A stretch of DNA of 64,000 bases from Lojkania enalia (GCA_010094045.1 ML986751.1:20965-84964); one strand, 5' to 3'. Counted from the first letter of the stretch, positions 12,690-26,115 are shown. A program made the numbers and translations. The notes: generated by a model from the letters alone, not told the origin.

Positions 12690-13620
12690 AGCTACTAGTA
12701 GAGCTGTAACTAATAGTAGAAGAGGATTTTTTATAGGTAGCTATCTTAATTAACTTAGTAAGTTTAAATTATATAAATAATATATAGAGTATATAGGTTT
12801 AGAAGAATTTTATAAGTTAGTTATAAATACAACTAGTTAATATACTACTTACTATATTTAAAAGTATAGATAATAAGTTATCTTTTCTAGAGGATTATAT
12901 AAAATGTAAAAATACTAGTATAGTATTTTCTATATAGTTATAGAAGGTTAATAGAAGCTAAAGTTAGTAGGTAATAGTATATTAGTTATATATTCGATAT
13001 TCCTAGAGGGAGTATACTAGTAACTAATATATAAGAGTAGACGTATTTTTTAAAAATATAGAAATACTAGTTGTTTTATATATAGCTAGAATAATAGTAT
13101 TAATATTCTTCCACCTTAGTTGTATCTAGTAGTAAAAGTTATAGACTAGTAGAAGAATAGTATAGTAGGAAGAGGTATAGTTAGAATTAATATATTATTA
13201 GTAGAGCGGCTATAAGTAGTATATAATAGAATACTATAAATACTATAAAAAGCTAATATTAAAAAATTTATATAGAGGTTAAAATTAATATTAGAATAAA
13301 AAGGTTTTAGGTTAGATATAAATAGTTATATTTATAATTCTAATATATAGCTATATATTATATATATACTTATAGTAGATATAAAATAGTAGGATAAATA
13401 GAAGTTTATAGAATTTTTTAAAGGAGTATATCTATATAGTAAGGATAACTAGTAGATAAGAGTTACTAATATAGTAGGAGATATTAGTAATTTATATATA
13501 TATAAGCAGCTATAGTTAAATTACTATAGAGAGTTAATAGAGTAAGATATTATTATTATAGTAGTATTTTTATAGAGGTATATAGTATTCTATTATATAT
13601 AGATTAATAGTAAAGAGTAG
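12690..13620 (+). pseudogene. Central reading-frame relic of cassette 5 (class A)
   Basis: The region is similar along its length to cassettes 2 and 6. The best block is 13411-13480, reading FFKGVYLYSKDN, two RIPed or intact Gln codons, then IRVTNIVGD. It is followed by a longer readable tail (NLYIYKQL, NYYRELIE). The frame seems to run on into the minisatellite. Function and family are unknown. The start is not visible. Confidence 0.35.
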
Positions 13621-14224
13621 TATTATAATAATAATTATATAAGAATTCTTAGAAGACTAGATAAGAGAAAAAAAAAGCTTAGAAAACTATATTATATAGT
13701 TATTAATAAGAAAAGTCTTAGAAAATTAGGTAGAACTTATATTAGGTAAATAGTAGTATAGTATGCTACTCGACAATTCTAATATAAGTATACTATTTAT
13801 AATTCCTTTAGTATATAAATATAGAGGATATAGATTAGTTTATAGCTAATAGTATATACTATAGATTATATAGTACACTTTACTTAGTAAGCTTAAAAGG
13901 CTAAAATAGCTTAAAATAGGCTAGTTAAGTAATAGTAAGTAAGTATTAAAGATAAGTAAGAGGAGTATAGTAGATACCTAGGGGAGAATAGAAGTCTAAT
14001 ATATCTAAGTAGTAATAAGTAGTAGAAGAATAGACTATATAATATAGTCCTTTAGTACCTAGATAGACTAGTTATATATAGTTTTTAAGAGGGAATATTC
14101 TCTAGTTTTTATTTTTATTTTTATTACTTTATATAACCTTTAAAGTCCCTATATAATTTTTCCTATAAGAAGGGAAATATTCTTATTTTTTACTTACTTA
14201 ACGTTTTATAGTAAGAAGAATAGA

Positions 14225-15060
14225 GCTAGAGAGATTTCCCCTTAGTAAGCTATCTATAAAGATATAGTTAATAGTTTTAAAAGAGGTATTAACTTTTATA
14301 GAGTTATTTACCTTATAATATATATTATATATCTAGAAGAACTTTATTAATAGCAATTTATTTATATAGTTAAAAAGATAATCTATTAATATATAGCTTA
14401 CTATATTTAAGGGTATAGTAGGGAAGTTATCTTTTATTTATAATTATGTATATAGTAAGTTCTAGAGAGATTATAAAATATTTTTATTACTAACTTTAAC
14501 TAGAGTTTATAAATAATAGTATTTTAGTTATATATAAAGTATAGTTAGGAATAGTATACTAGTATCTAATATATAAGAGTAGGTATATTCCTAAAAATAG
14601 ATATAATAAAGATAGATACTACTAGTATTATAATAGAAATATATAAGTACTTTTATAATAGTTATATCTAATAATAAAAATATATAACTATTTAAATTAC
14701 TATAGTATATAGTATAATTCTAAGTTTATTATATAGTTAGATATAAAGAGGTAGAAATAGTAGATAGAAGTATTACTATAGGTTAGTTAGTAGGTATATA
14801 AAGTATATACTAAAATAGTTTATTATTATATATAAACGTTTTTAGTAATAGATTATTTATATAAGAAAGATAGTAAGTAGAAACTATTAGATTTTAGATT
14901 TAAAAGGGTATATCTTTATAATAAGAGTTACTAGTAGATAAGAATTATAGATATAGTAGGAGAGGTTAAAGGTTCTAATAAGCGGATGCAGCTGTAGTTA
15001 AGAGGGAATTATACTATATAAGAAAGAATTTATTAGAAGACTATATAGAAGACTATTAAT
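14225..15060 (+). pseudogene. Central reading-frame relic of cassette 6 (class A)
   Basis: Homologous to the centres of cassettes 2 and 5. At 14896-14965 it reads RFKRVYLYNKSY, two TAG codons, then IRIIDIVGEV, followed by NKRMQLQLRGN. The shared block differs between copies mainly at RIP-type positions plus some real substitutions, so these are diverged paralogues rather than identical duplicates. No known domain. Confidence 0.35.
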
Positions 15061-16119
15061 AAGAAAAGTCTTAGGAGACTATATTACTATTAATAAGAAA
15101 TACTTAAGAGAGTATATTATAATAATTTTAGTAAAAAGATTTTAGAAGACTTTATAATTCTCTTAAAAAGTTCTTAAGAGGTTATATAATTCCCTTAAAA
15201 AGGCTATATTATAAGAGAGATTAGCTACTAAAATATAGTTAAGAAGGATAGTATTATATAAGTAAGAGGAGCGAGCGGTATTATATTAGGTAAATAGAGT
15301 AGAAGTAATCTAATCTTAGTATACTATTATAATTTCTTTAGTATATAAATATAGAAGATATAGATTAATTTACATTTTCTAAACTATACTATAGATTATA
15401 TAATATACTTTACTTAGTAAGTATATTAGAGAAATATAGTTCTAAAAGGTGCTAAGTAAGTATAGAGGAATAGATATTTTAGAAGTATTTAGTAAGCTAG
15501 AGGAACTAGAAAGAATATAAGGCTAGGTATAACTAGAGTAGTAGTAGAGAAGGTATAAAAGATAGATACTAGGGGAGCTCTATAAATATAGGGCTATATA
15601 AACTAGAGGTAAGTTATATAGAAGATATATAGTAAGATATAAATATATAAACTATATAGTATAGCCTTTTAAATTTTAGAGAAGATTACTACTAGTTAGT
15701 AAAGTCTCTAACCTATTTTTATAGTATATATCTTATAAGTAGAAATTATAGCTATTAGTTATAATATATATAGGATATTATAGTTAGTTATATAATTATA
15801 ATAGTAGACTAGATAGAAATAGATTATAGGTTTTAGTTATTATTTATATATTTCCTTATAGGTAATAGATATTACTATAGTAGATAGAAATATACTATTA
15901 GTATTACTATAGTCTTTTATAGTAGATATAGAGTAGTAGATATTTTATAGTACCTATATAGTATTAGAGTATAGGTATATATTAGTTAGTTTAGTTAATT
16001 CTAATAAACATCTAAAAGTATTTTATATATTATCTAGTTTAACTATTATTTAATAAATATAATATTTTTACTCTAATTATTTAGTTGTTAATAAAATTAG
16101 CTAAAATAGTTAATTTTAT

Positions 16120-16530
16120 AAGTTACTTTATAAAGCTATAAAAGAGTATTATATAAAATATATTTTATTTATTTTATCTAAGGAAAGTAGTTAGTTATAA
16201 AAATTATTTTAAGATAGTATTAATATAGTATCTTTTCTTTTATAAATAGATATAATTTAAGAGTTAAGTATTATAGGATTATAGTTATTATTAGAAAAGT
16301 ATAAGTTTAAGTTTAAATTACTTATATATATAGTTTTAAGGCTATATAGTATATTAGTAGAATAGTATTTTAATTTTATAAATAGAATAGGTAGAGTAGA
16401 AAAGAATAGATTAGTTAGAGGTAGTAAAGGATTAATATAGCTAGATATAATAATAGGTATAAATATAGGAGATAAGAATAAAGAGAAAAAATAGGCGTAT
16501 TTTATTAGTTATATAGGTATAATATTCTTA
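16120..16530 (+). pseudogene. Central reading-frame relic of cassette 7, unknown family
   Basis: About 135 codons read through with only TAG/TAA breaks. They include LLLEKYKFKFKLLIYIVLRL near 16288-16350 and RIGRVEKNRLVRGSKGLI near 16386-16435. The sequence is basic and helix-like. Similarity to the other cassette centres was not seen. The 5' half of the centre (15700-16100) is too damaged to choose a frame. Confidence 0.3.
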
Positions 16531-17875
16531 GAAAACTATATTATAATAGAGGCTAGAGTTATAGTAGAATATTTTATTAGATTTTTAGTTATATAGTATT
16601 ATTAGTTTATTTTATAATTTAAGAGAGTATATAATTCCCTTAAAAAGGCTTAGAAAGCTGTATTATAATTTTCGTAAAAATTCTCAGGAGAGTATATTAC
16701 TATTAATAAGAAAAAGAATTCTTAGGAAGCTATATTAATAAGAGAAAAAGAAAGCCTTAAGAGACTATATTATACGAGAAAGTAGTTATATTATATAAGA
16801 AATTAGTTATAAAGAGTATAATAGAAAACAATTATATAAGTAAGGTTAAAAGCGCTCTACTTTTAATATACTATTATAATTTCTTTAGTATATAAATATA
16901 GAAGATATAGATTAGTCTATATTTTCTAGACTATACTATAAATTATATAGTATACTTTACTTAGTAAGTATATTAGAAGAATATAGTTTTAGAGGGTACT
17001 AAGTAAGTATAGAGAAATAGATATTCCAGAAGTACTTAATAAGCTAGAAAAACTAGAAGGAATATAAGACTAAGTATAGCTAGAGTAGTAGTAGAAGAGG
17101 TATAAAAGGCGGATATTAGGAGGCTTTATAGATAGAGTAGTATAAATAGATATAAGTTATAGAGTAAGTTATATAGATACGATAGACTATACTATATAAC
17201 CTTTTATATCTAGAGGAGTAAATATTTATTATAAAAGTATATACTAATATAATAAGAATAATATTATTTATTATATATATTTTAAAGTAATTAGTTAATA
17301 AAACCTAGAAGAGTAGAATTTAATAAATAGAGTAGTAAATATTATAAAAAAACATATTTTATTTTATTAGAAGGTAGACTATTCTATATTTTTTTTATTC
17401 TACTAGGTAGTAGGAAATTTTTAGCTTTTTATAAATTACTTTATCTTCTAATAAAAGTTATATTTATAGCTCTTATATTATTATAATATAGTTATATTAT
17501 TAATAATACTATTATATTACTAGTACTATATATAGGTAAAAAAGGGTAGTTAAGTTTAAAAAGAAGATAGTCTTATTTTTTATTAGGTTGTTAATTCTAT
17601 AAAAGTTAATAGAGGATTAGTTTAGAAGAAAGGAAATAGAGGATATAGTAGAAGAGTATATTTATATTCTATTATAAGAAGTTTATAGTATACTAAATTT
17701 AAGGAAAATTTATATTAGTAGTATTTAAGAGTACTATTAGTTTATAGTATTTTAGGTTATAATATTATAAAAGATAATTATAATAATAGTAGTAATAATA
17801 GTTCTATATTTATAAGTTCTATTTAATAGTTTTAAAAATATTTTTAAATAACTAATATATTTATAAAAAATAGTA

Positions 17876-18215
17876 AAAAAGTTTAATAATATAATAGATA
17901 AGTTAAAAATAAAGTAGAAAAGTTTAGATAGAGATTTAATAGAGAAGTTAGTTAAGATAGTATATAGTTAAGTAGCTTTATTAGAGCTAGAGTTTTTAAT
18001 AGGTTATAGTAAAAAAAGTAGAGAGAAGTTTATAGTATATATAATAGGGTTAGATTTATAGGATAGGATAGATATTAGAAGTATTTTTTCTAGTAGTAGT
18101 AGAGTTATAGGTAAAGAGGATAGTTTAGAAAATTAAGATATAATAGATCCTAGATTTAAATTATAGTAGTAGAGAAAGTATATTAATAGTATTATAGGTA
18201 GAAGTATTTTTTAAA
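17876..18215 (+). pseudogene. Central reading-frame relic of cassette 8, coiled-coil-like
   Basis: About 110 codons with only TAG and TAA interruptions. They begin with a charged helical stretch (FNNIIDKLKIK, then SLDRDLIEKLVKIVYS), continue with LLELEFLIGYSKKSREKFIV and end just before the minisatellite. The heptad-like spacing of L, I and V suggests a coiled coil. No family is recognised. Confidence 0.3.
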
Positions 18216-18475
18216 AGATTATATAAGTTATATTAGAAGATTATATTAAGGGAAAAAGTCTTAAAAGGCTGTATAAGGAAAGAAAAGAAATTCTTAGGAG
18301 ACTATATAATAAGTTCTATAAAATTCTTAGGAGAATATATTAGGTAAATAAGAGAAGCGAGTAGTAGTATATTAGTAAAAGCTATAAGAGGGTAGTAGTA
18401 TAATAATCCAGACTTAATATACTATTATAATTCCTTTAGTATATAAATATAGAGAATGTAAATTAGTATATATTT

Positions 18476-20754
18476 TATCTAATATAAAGTAATAAATTAG
18501 GCCCGATTTGTAATAGATTAGATATAGTACTATAGTACTATACCCAAAATAGGTTGTTAAAAGGGGGTAATTTATCTAACTATTACCCTTCTAATTTATT
18601 TACAACTAGTACTCTAACTATAATACTTTATATATAAAAACTATTTAGTAGAGTCTATTTATTCTACTTATAATACTATATTATCGCACCTATACTAGTA
18701 TAGGGCTATAATAAAACTAGAAGGATATAGTTCTACTAAAATATATAGATGCTCGAACTAAGGGTATAATACTATATCTATAGTAGAAAGACCTATATAT
18801 AAGTAAGTAGAATAGTACTATTACTAGAGGATATTAAAAACTATCTCTACTATCTATTTAAGTACTATATTCTAATATATAAGAAATATACAACTACTAT
18901 ATTAAATATTAATATATATTTACAGTACTATTATAGTATAATAATAGAATAGAGGAGGGTAATTATCGAGTATACTTGTTAGTAGCTAATTAGACTAGTA
19001 AAGAACGTCTAGCTGCCTGTACTATTTAAGTAACTAATATTAGAATTAGAAAAGCTACTAAATAGGTTCTAGTATAAGTAATCTAGGTATTATATTACTA
19101 CTAATATTAATATACTATATATATATCTAAAAAAGAAGTATAAGTAGGTATAAATAGGCGATAAAAATAGATTCTATTAGAAGGTTAAGGTATAGATATT
19201 CTTTTAGGCTGGTAGACTATAATAATATTTTATTGTTAATATAGGTAGTTATAACTATAAGCTAGCTATTTTCTATATAAAGGTTAATATTATATATAAT
19301 TAGTTAGCTAGGTTTAAACTTATAAAATAGAGAAAAGAAGAGAAAGTATAGGTTATAAATATAGAAGTAGTAAAGACTAATAAAATTGGGTAGTTTAAGC
19401 GGATAGAATAGCTAGAATATCTAGCAAAGCGGAATTAAGTATATCTTATATATTAGATCTAGCTACCTAATTAAAGTAAGGTAAAACTTTAGCAGGTAGT
19501 AAAGCTAGTTAAACTATTAGTTAAGTAGAATATTAGAGGGTTATTATTATTTATATAAGAGATAAAATAGTAGTTTAGAAGTATTTAGTAATATAAGGTA
19601 GATAAACGTCTACTTATTTAACTATAGAACCCTAAGAATTAGGTAGTATATACTAGCTATATTATTAAGTTCGTCTACTACTTTCTCTATATTATTATTA
19701 ATAAAGAAGCTTAGGCTATATAATTTAGCTATAGTAGTAATAGTAATAATAGTAATAATAATAGTATAGTATTAGATAATAGTATAAGTTCTAGGTCTAA
19801 TAAAACTAAAAGTAGTATTAATAGTAATAATAATAGTAATAGTAGCTCCTATTATAAGTACTATAAGAAGAAAGAGGTAGATTAGATAGAAGATATACAT
19901 AAGCTATTCTATTAGTAAAATAAGTAGAAGAAACTAGTAATAGTACTATAGGTTATATTAGATAGGGATAGTAAAAATACTTAGCTTAGAGTACTACTAG
20001 ATATACTTATATTATTTATTTTTTAATTAATAGACGATTAGCTATTTAGTAATAGGTTTATCTATTTTCTTACTATACTAGGAATTAATACTAAGATAGA
20101 CTACTTATATATAGTAAAAAACTACTTATATATACTAGCTAGTATAGTATATTATATATAAGTATTAGGTATAGAAAAGCTACTTCTAGTAGTAGAGCAC
20201 GATAAGTAGACGGATAAGAACTAGAAGTATTTTCTACTTATATAGTAGAAGTTTCTAGCTAATAGATTATTTAGTCTAATAAGTAAGATAATTAGCTTAC
20301 TAATATATAAAAAGTTTATTATACTAATAGCTAGTAATTTAAATAATACTTACTAGTTAAAAGATAAGAAAATATTCTATCTTAATAGTCGGCTGATCTA
20401 TATTAGCTAGTTCTATAAAATAGTATAGGATATAGTAGCTAAAGTAGAGAAAATACTCTAGTAAAAGCTGTATTAGATAGCTAGAGCTAAGGACTAGTTT
20501 ACTATCTAGCTAGAGTAGTTTATTAATAATATTATATTTATATAGTAGAGTATATTTTTTATCTATTATTATAATAATTAACTTAATAATAGACTTAAAT
20601 AGATACTTACTTAAGCTAGATAGATAGAAGCTAGTTAGTAGCTCTAGTTAAGAAACGGCTTATAGAGTAAGTAGTAGATAAAGTAGTACTTATAGTAGAT
20701 AGATTATTTTTTAAAACTACTAATAGTTAGTATATATATAATTTTAGGGCAGCC
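18476..20754 (+). pseudogene. orsD/RecQ-like helicase gene, copy 1 (N-terminal half only, heavily RIPed)
   Basis: This copy starts with the shared 5' unit TATCTAATATAAAGTAATAA and runs to TTTAGGGCAGCC, where it joins the next copy's 5' end at a CCTA motif. The coding relic would begin at an ATA (RIPed ATG) near 18725. It covers the DUF3505-like N-terminus and the following conserved region but stops before the helicase domain. It is the most AT-rich of the copies, with many stops. It lies directly beside the cassette array. Confidence 0.75.
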
Positions 20755-21072
20755 TATCTAATATAAGGTAATAAATTAGGCCCGATTCGTAATAGATTAA
20801 GTATAGTACTATAGTACTATACCCGAAATAGGTTGTTAAAAGGGGGCGATTTATCTAACTATTACCCCTCTAATTTATTTATAACTAATACTTTAACCGT
20901 AATATTTTATATATAAAAACTATTTAGTAGAGTCTATTTATTCTACTTATAATACTATATTATCGCACCCGTACTAGTATAGGGCTATAATAAGGCTAGA
21001 AGGATGTAATTCTACTAGAATATATAGACACTCGAACCGAGGGCGTAATACTATATCTATAGTAGGAAGACC
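20755..21072 (+). repeat. 318-bp 5' stub of the helicase unit
   Basis: Contains only the 5' non-coding part and the first codons of the helicase unit. It is cut at GGAAGACCTA, where copy 2 begins. It shares the same CCTA junction motif as the other joins. Confidence 0.75.
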
Positions 21073-23469
21073 TATCTAATATAAGGCGACGAATCAGGCC
21101 CGATTCGTAATAGATTAGGTATAGTACTATAGCACTATACCTAAAATAGGTTGTTAAAAGGGGGCGATTCGTCTAACTATTACCCCCCCAATTTATTTAT
21201 AACTAGTACTCTAACCCTAATACTTTGTATATAAAAACTATTTAGTAGAGTCTATTTATTCTACTTATAACGCTGTATTATCGCACCTATACTAGTATAG
21301 GGCTATAATAAGGCTGGAAGGATATAGTTCTACTAGAATATACAGATGCTTAAACTAAGGGCATAATACTATATCCGTAGCAGGAAGACCCGTATATAAG
21401 TAAGTAGAATAACGCTATTACTAGAGGATATTAAGAACTATTTCTACTATCTACCTAAGTACTGCGTTCTAATATATAAGGAATATACAACTGCTATATT
21501 AAATATTAATATATATCTATAGTACTATTATAGTATAATAATAGAGTAGAGGAGGGTAATTGTTAAATATACTTATTAGTAGCTAATTAGACTAGTAAAG
21601 AATATCTAGCTACCTATACTGTTCGGGCAACTAATACTAGAATTAGGAAAGCTACTAAATAGGTTCTAGTATAAGTAATCTAGATACTATATTATTACTA
21701 ATATTAACGCGCTACGTATATATCTAAAGAAGAAGTATAAGTAGGTATAAATAGGCAATAAAAGTAGGCTCTATTAGAAGGTTAAGGTATAGATGTTCTT
21801 TTAGGCTAGCAGGCTATAGTAATATTTTATTGTTAATATAAGCAGCTATAATTATAAGCTAGCTATTTTCTATATAGAGGCTAATATTATACGTAATTAG
21901 TTAGCCAGGTTTAAGCTTACGAAGTAGAGGGAAGAAGAGAAGGTATAGGTTATAGATGTGGAGGTAGTAAAGACTGATAAGACTGGATAGTTTAAGTAGA
22001 CGGGGTAGCTAGAGTATCTAGTAAAGCGGAATCGAGTATATCTTATATATTAGATCTAGCTGCCTAACTAAGGCGAGGTGAAACTTTAGCAGGCAGTAAA
22101 GCTGGTTAAGCTATTAGTTAAGTAGAGTATTAGAGGGTTATTATTACTTATATAAGAAATAAGATAGTAGTTTAAGAGCGCTTAGTAATATAAGATAGAT
22201 AAGCGTCTACTTATTTAACTGTAGAACCCTAAGAGTTAGGTAGTATACGCTAGCTATATTATTAAGTTCGTCTACTACTTTCTCTATATTATCGCCGATA
22301 AAGAAGTTTAGGCTATATAGTTTAGTTATAGTAGTAATAGTAATAATAGTAATAATAATAGTATAGTATTAGATAATAGTACAAGTTCTAGGTCTAGTAG
22401 AGCTAGAAATAGTACTAATAATAATAATAATAGTAATAGCAGCCCCTATTATAGGTACTATAAAAAGAAAGAAATAGATTAGATAGAAGACGTGCGTGAG
22501 CTATTCTATTAGTAAAATAAGTAGAAGGAACTAGCGATAGTACTATAGGTTATATTAGATAGGGATAGTAAGGACGCTTAGTTTAGGGTACTACTAGATA
22601 TACTTATATTATTTATTTTTTAATTAATAGGTAATTAGCTATTTAGTAGTAGGCTTATCTATTTTCTTCCTATACTAGGGATTAATACTAAGATAGACCG
22701 CTTATATACAGCGAAGAACTACTTATATATACTAGCTAGTATAGTATACTACGTATACGTGCTAGGTATAGAGAAGCTGCTTCTAGCAGCAGAGCGCGAC
22801 GAGCAGACGGATAAGGACTAGAAGTATTTTCTACTTATATAGCGGAAGTTTCTAGATAACAGATTATTTAATCTAATAAGTAAGATAATTAGCTTACTAG
22901 CGTATAGAAAGTTTATTACACTAACAGCTGGTAATTTAAATAATATTTACTAGTTAAAGGATAAGAAGATATTCTATCTTAACAGCCGGCTAATTTATAT
23001 TAGCTAGTTCTATAAGATAGCGTAGGATATAGTAGCTAAGATAGAGAAGATACTTTAGTAGAAGCTGTATTAGATAGTTAGAGCTAAAGACTAGTTTACT
23101 ATCCAGCTAGAGTAGTTTATTAATAATATTACATTTATATAGTAGGGTATATCTTTTATCTATTATTATAATAATCGGCTTAATAATAGGCTTAAGTAGA
23201 TACTTACTTAGGCTAGGTAGATAGAAGCTAGTTAGCAGCTCCAGTTAAAAGACGGCTTATAGAATAAGTAGTAGATAAAGTAGTACTTATAGTAGGTAGA
23301 TTACTTTTTAAAACTATTAATAGTTAGTATATATATAACTTTAGGGCAGCTTAAGTAAGGGTTAAAGATTATAATAATATAGTATTATAATAGAGTACTA
23401 TAAGACTATAATATCTTTATAGTAGATAGGTAGATTATAATAGTAGTCTACTATTATAAATTACAATCC
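21073..23469 (+). pseudogene. orsD/RecQ-like helicase gene, copy 2 (truncated, 2397-bp unit)
   Basis: The unit is exactly 2397 bases, the same as copy 3. The likely start is ATA at 21322, 249 bases into the unit as in every copy. It is truncated at ACAATCCTA, before the helicase domain, where copy 3 begins. Reading frames are broken by TAG/TAA at Gln codons. RIP damage is intermediate between copy 1 and copy 3. Confidence 0.8.
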
Positions 23470-25866
23470 TATCTGATATAAGGCGACGAATTAGACCTGA
23501 TTTGTAATAGATTAGGTATAGTACTATAGCGCTATACCCGAAATAGGTTGTTAAAAGGGGCTAATTCGTCTAACCGTTACCCTCCTAATTTATTTACAAC
23601 TAGTACTCTAACTGTAATACTTTATATATAAAAACTATTTAGTAGAGCCTATTTATTCTACTTATAACGCTGTATTATCGCACCCGTACTAGCGTAGGGC
23701 TATAATAAGGCTGGAAGGATACAGTTCTACTAGAACGTACAGACGCTCGAACTAAGGGTATAATACTATATCTATAGCAGGAAGACCTGCATATAAGTAA
23801 GTAGAACAGTACTATTACTAGAGGATATTAAGAACTATCTCTACTATCTACTCGAGTATTACGTTCTAATATATAAGAAACATACAACTGCTATATTAAA
23901 TATTAATATACATCTACAGCACTATTATAGTATAATAATAGAGTAGAGGAGGGTAATTATCGAGTATACTCGTTAGTAGCTGATTAGACTAGTAAAGGAC
24001 GTCCAGCTACCCGTACTATTTAAGCAACCGATACCAGAATTAGGAAAGCTGCTAAATAGGTTCTAGTGCAAGCAATCTAGATACTATATTACTACTAATA
24101 TTAATACGCTACGTATATATCTAAAGAAGAAGTATAAGTAGGTATAGATAGGCGATAAAAGTAGGCTCTATTAGAAGGTTAAGGTATAGATATTCTTTCG
24201 GGCTGGCGGGCTGTAGTAATATTTTATTATTAATATAGGCAGCTGTAACTATAAGCTAGCTGTTCTCTATATAGAGGCCGACGTCGTATATAATCAGTTA
24301 GCCAGGTTTAAACTTACGAAGTAGAGGGAAGAAGAGAAGATATAGGTTATAGATGCGGAGGCAGCAAAGACCGATAAGACCGGGTAGTTTAAATAGATAG
24401 GGTGGCTGAAGTATCTAGCGAAGTAGAATTAAGTACATCTTATATATTAGATCCGGCTACCTAACTAAGGCGAGGTAAAACTTTAGTAGGCGGTAAAGTT
24501 AGTTAAGCTATTAGTTAAGTAGAGTATTAAAGGGTTATTATCGCTCGCGCGAGAGATAAGATAGTAGTTTAAAAGCGCTTAGTAATATAAGGTAGATAGG
24601 CGTCCGCTCGCTCGACTATAGAACCCTAAGAGTTAGACGGTGTATACTAGCTATATTATTAAGTTCGTCTACTACTTTCTCTATATTATTACTAATAAAG
24701 AAGTTTAGGCTATATAGTTTAGCTGCAGCAGCAACGGCGATAATAGTAATAATAATAGTATAGTATTAGATAATAGCGCGAGTTCTAGGTTTAGTAGGGC
24801 TAGAAGTAGTACTAATAGCGATAATAATAGCGATAGCAGCCCCTATTATAGGTACTATAGAAAGAAAGAGGTAAATTAGATAGAAGACGCGCGTGAGCTA
24901 TTCTGTTAGTAAAATAAGTAGAAGAAACTAGCGACGGTACTATAAGTTATATTAGATAGGGATAGTAAAGATACTTAGTTTAGAGTACTACTAGATATGC
25001 TTATATCATTTATTTTTCAATCGATAGGTAATCGGCTGTTTAGTAGCAGGCTTATCTATTTTCTCGCCGTACTAGAAATTGATACTAAAATAGACCGCTT
25101 ACGTACGGTGAAGAACTACTTATATATACTAGCTAGCGTAGTATACTGCATGCGCGTACTAGATGTAGAGAAGCTGCTTCTAGCAGCAGAGCGCAACGAG
25201 TAGACGGATGAGGACCAGGAGCATTTTCTACTTATATAGCGGAAGTTTCTAGCTAACAGATTGTTTAGTCTAATAAGCGAGATAATTAGCTTACTAGCGT
25301 ATAAGAAGTTTATTACGCTAACAGCTAGTAATTCAGGTAATACTTACTGGTTAAAGGATAAGAAAACGTTCTATCTTAACGGCCGGCTAATCTATATTAG
25401 CTAGTTCTATAAGATAGCGTAGGATATAGTAGCTAAGGTAGAGGAGATGCTCTGGTAGGAGCTGTATTAGATAGCTAGAGCTGAGGACCGGTTTACTATC
25501 CGGCTGGAGCAGTTTATTAACAATATTACGTTTATATAGTAGGGTATATCTTTTATCTATTATTATAATAATCGGCTTAACGACGGGCTTAAATAGATAC
25601 TTACTTAGACTAGATAGATAGAAGCTAGTCAGCAGCTCTAGTTAAGAGACGGCTTATAAAGTAAGTAGCAGGTAAAGTAGTACTTATAGTAGGTAGATTA
25701 CTTCTTAAAACTACTAATAGTTAATATATATATAACTTTAGGGCAGCTTAGGTAAGGGTCGGAGATTATAATAATATAGTATTATAATAGAGTACTATAA
25801 GACTATAATATTTTCGTAGTAGACAGGTAGATTATAATAGTAGTCCGCTATTATAAATCGTAATCC
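23470..25866 (+). pseudogene. orsD/RecQ-like helicase gene, copy 3 (truncated, 2397-bp unit)
   Basis: Second exact 2397-bp unit, again ending at the CAATCCTA junction. The likely start is ATA at 23719. The best-preserved stretch is 24997-25203, which reads FIFQSIGNRLFSSRLIYFL and later MRVLDVEKLLLAAERNE. This matches the same region of copy 4 closely. It lacks the helicase motifs. RIP is moderate, with more CG and GC retained than in copies 1 and 2. Confidence 0.8.
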
Positions 25867-26115
25867 TATCTGATATAAGGCGATAAATCGGGCCCGATTC
25901 GTGACAGATTAGGTATAGTACTATAGCGCTATACCCGAAATAGGTTGTTAAAAGGGGCTAATTCGTCTAACCGTTACCCCCCCGATTTATTTACAACTAG
26001 TACTCTAACCGTAATACTTTGTATATAAAAACTATTTAGTAGAGCCTATTTATTCTACTTATAACGCTGTATTATCGCACCCGTACTAGCGTAGGGCTAT
26101 AATAAGGCTGGAAGG
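25867..26115 (+). promoter_or_regulatory. Conserved 5' region with nested palindromes upstream of helicase copy 4
   Basis: The 249-bp leader is repeated before every copy. It contains AATCGGGCCCGATT (a palindrome, in CGAATC...GATTCG form in other copies), GGTATAGTACTATAGCGCTATACC with self-complementary arms, and later ATTCGTC facing the earlier GACGAAT. It could act as promoter, as replication or recombination structure, or as an element terminus. The sequence alone does not decide. Confidence 0.5.

Larger units (their letters stand above)
10441..18475 (+). repeat. Tandem array of ~1.55-kb cassettes, right part
   Basis: Leader anchors recur at about 10704, 12240, 13787, 15318, 16865 and 18416, spaced 1536, 1547, 1531, 1547 and 1551 bases. 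The segment 10441-10703 completes cassette 3 (1318 + 263 bases). Minisatellite blocks of the CTTAGAAGACTATATTA type precede each anchor (about 10470-10600, 12035-12150, 13645-13720, 15010-15200, 16500-16790, 18210-18350). Leaders and minisatellites are shared, while the centres fall into several kinds. The ninth leader is cut after 60 bases, where the helicase array begins. Confidence 0.75.

Noticed and set aside
1..18475. AT-rich repetitive block as a centromere.
   Set aside because: Composition is explained by RIP of recognisable genes and transposons; no independent sign of a centromere can be seen in sequence alone.
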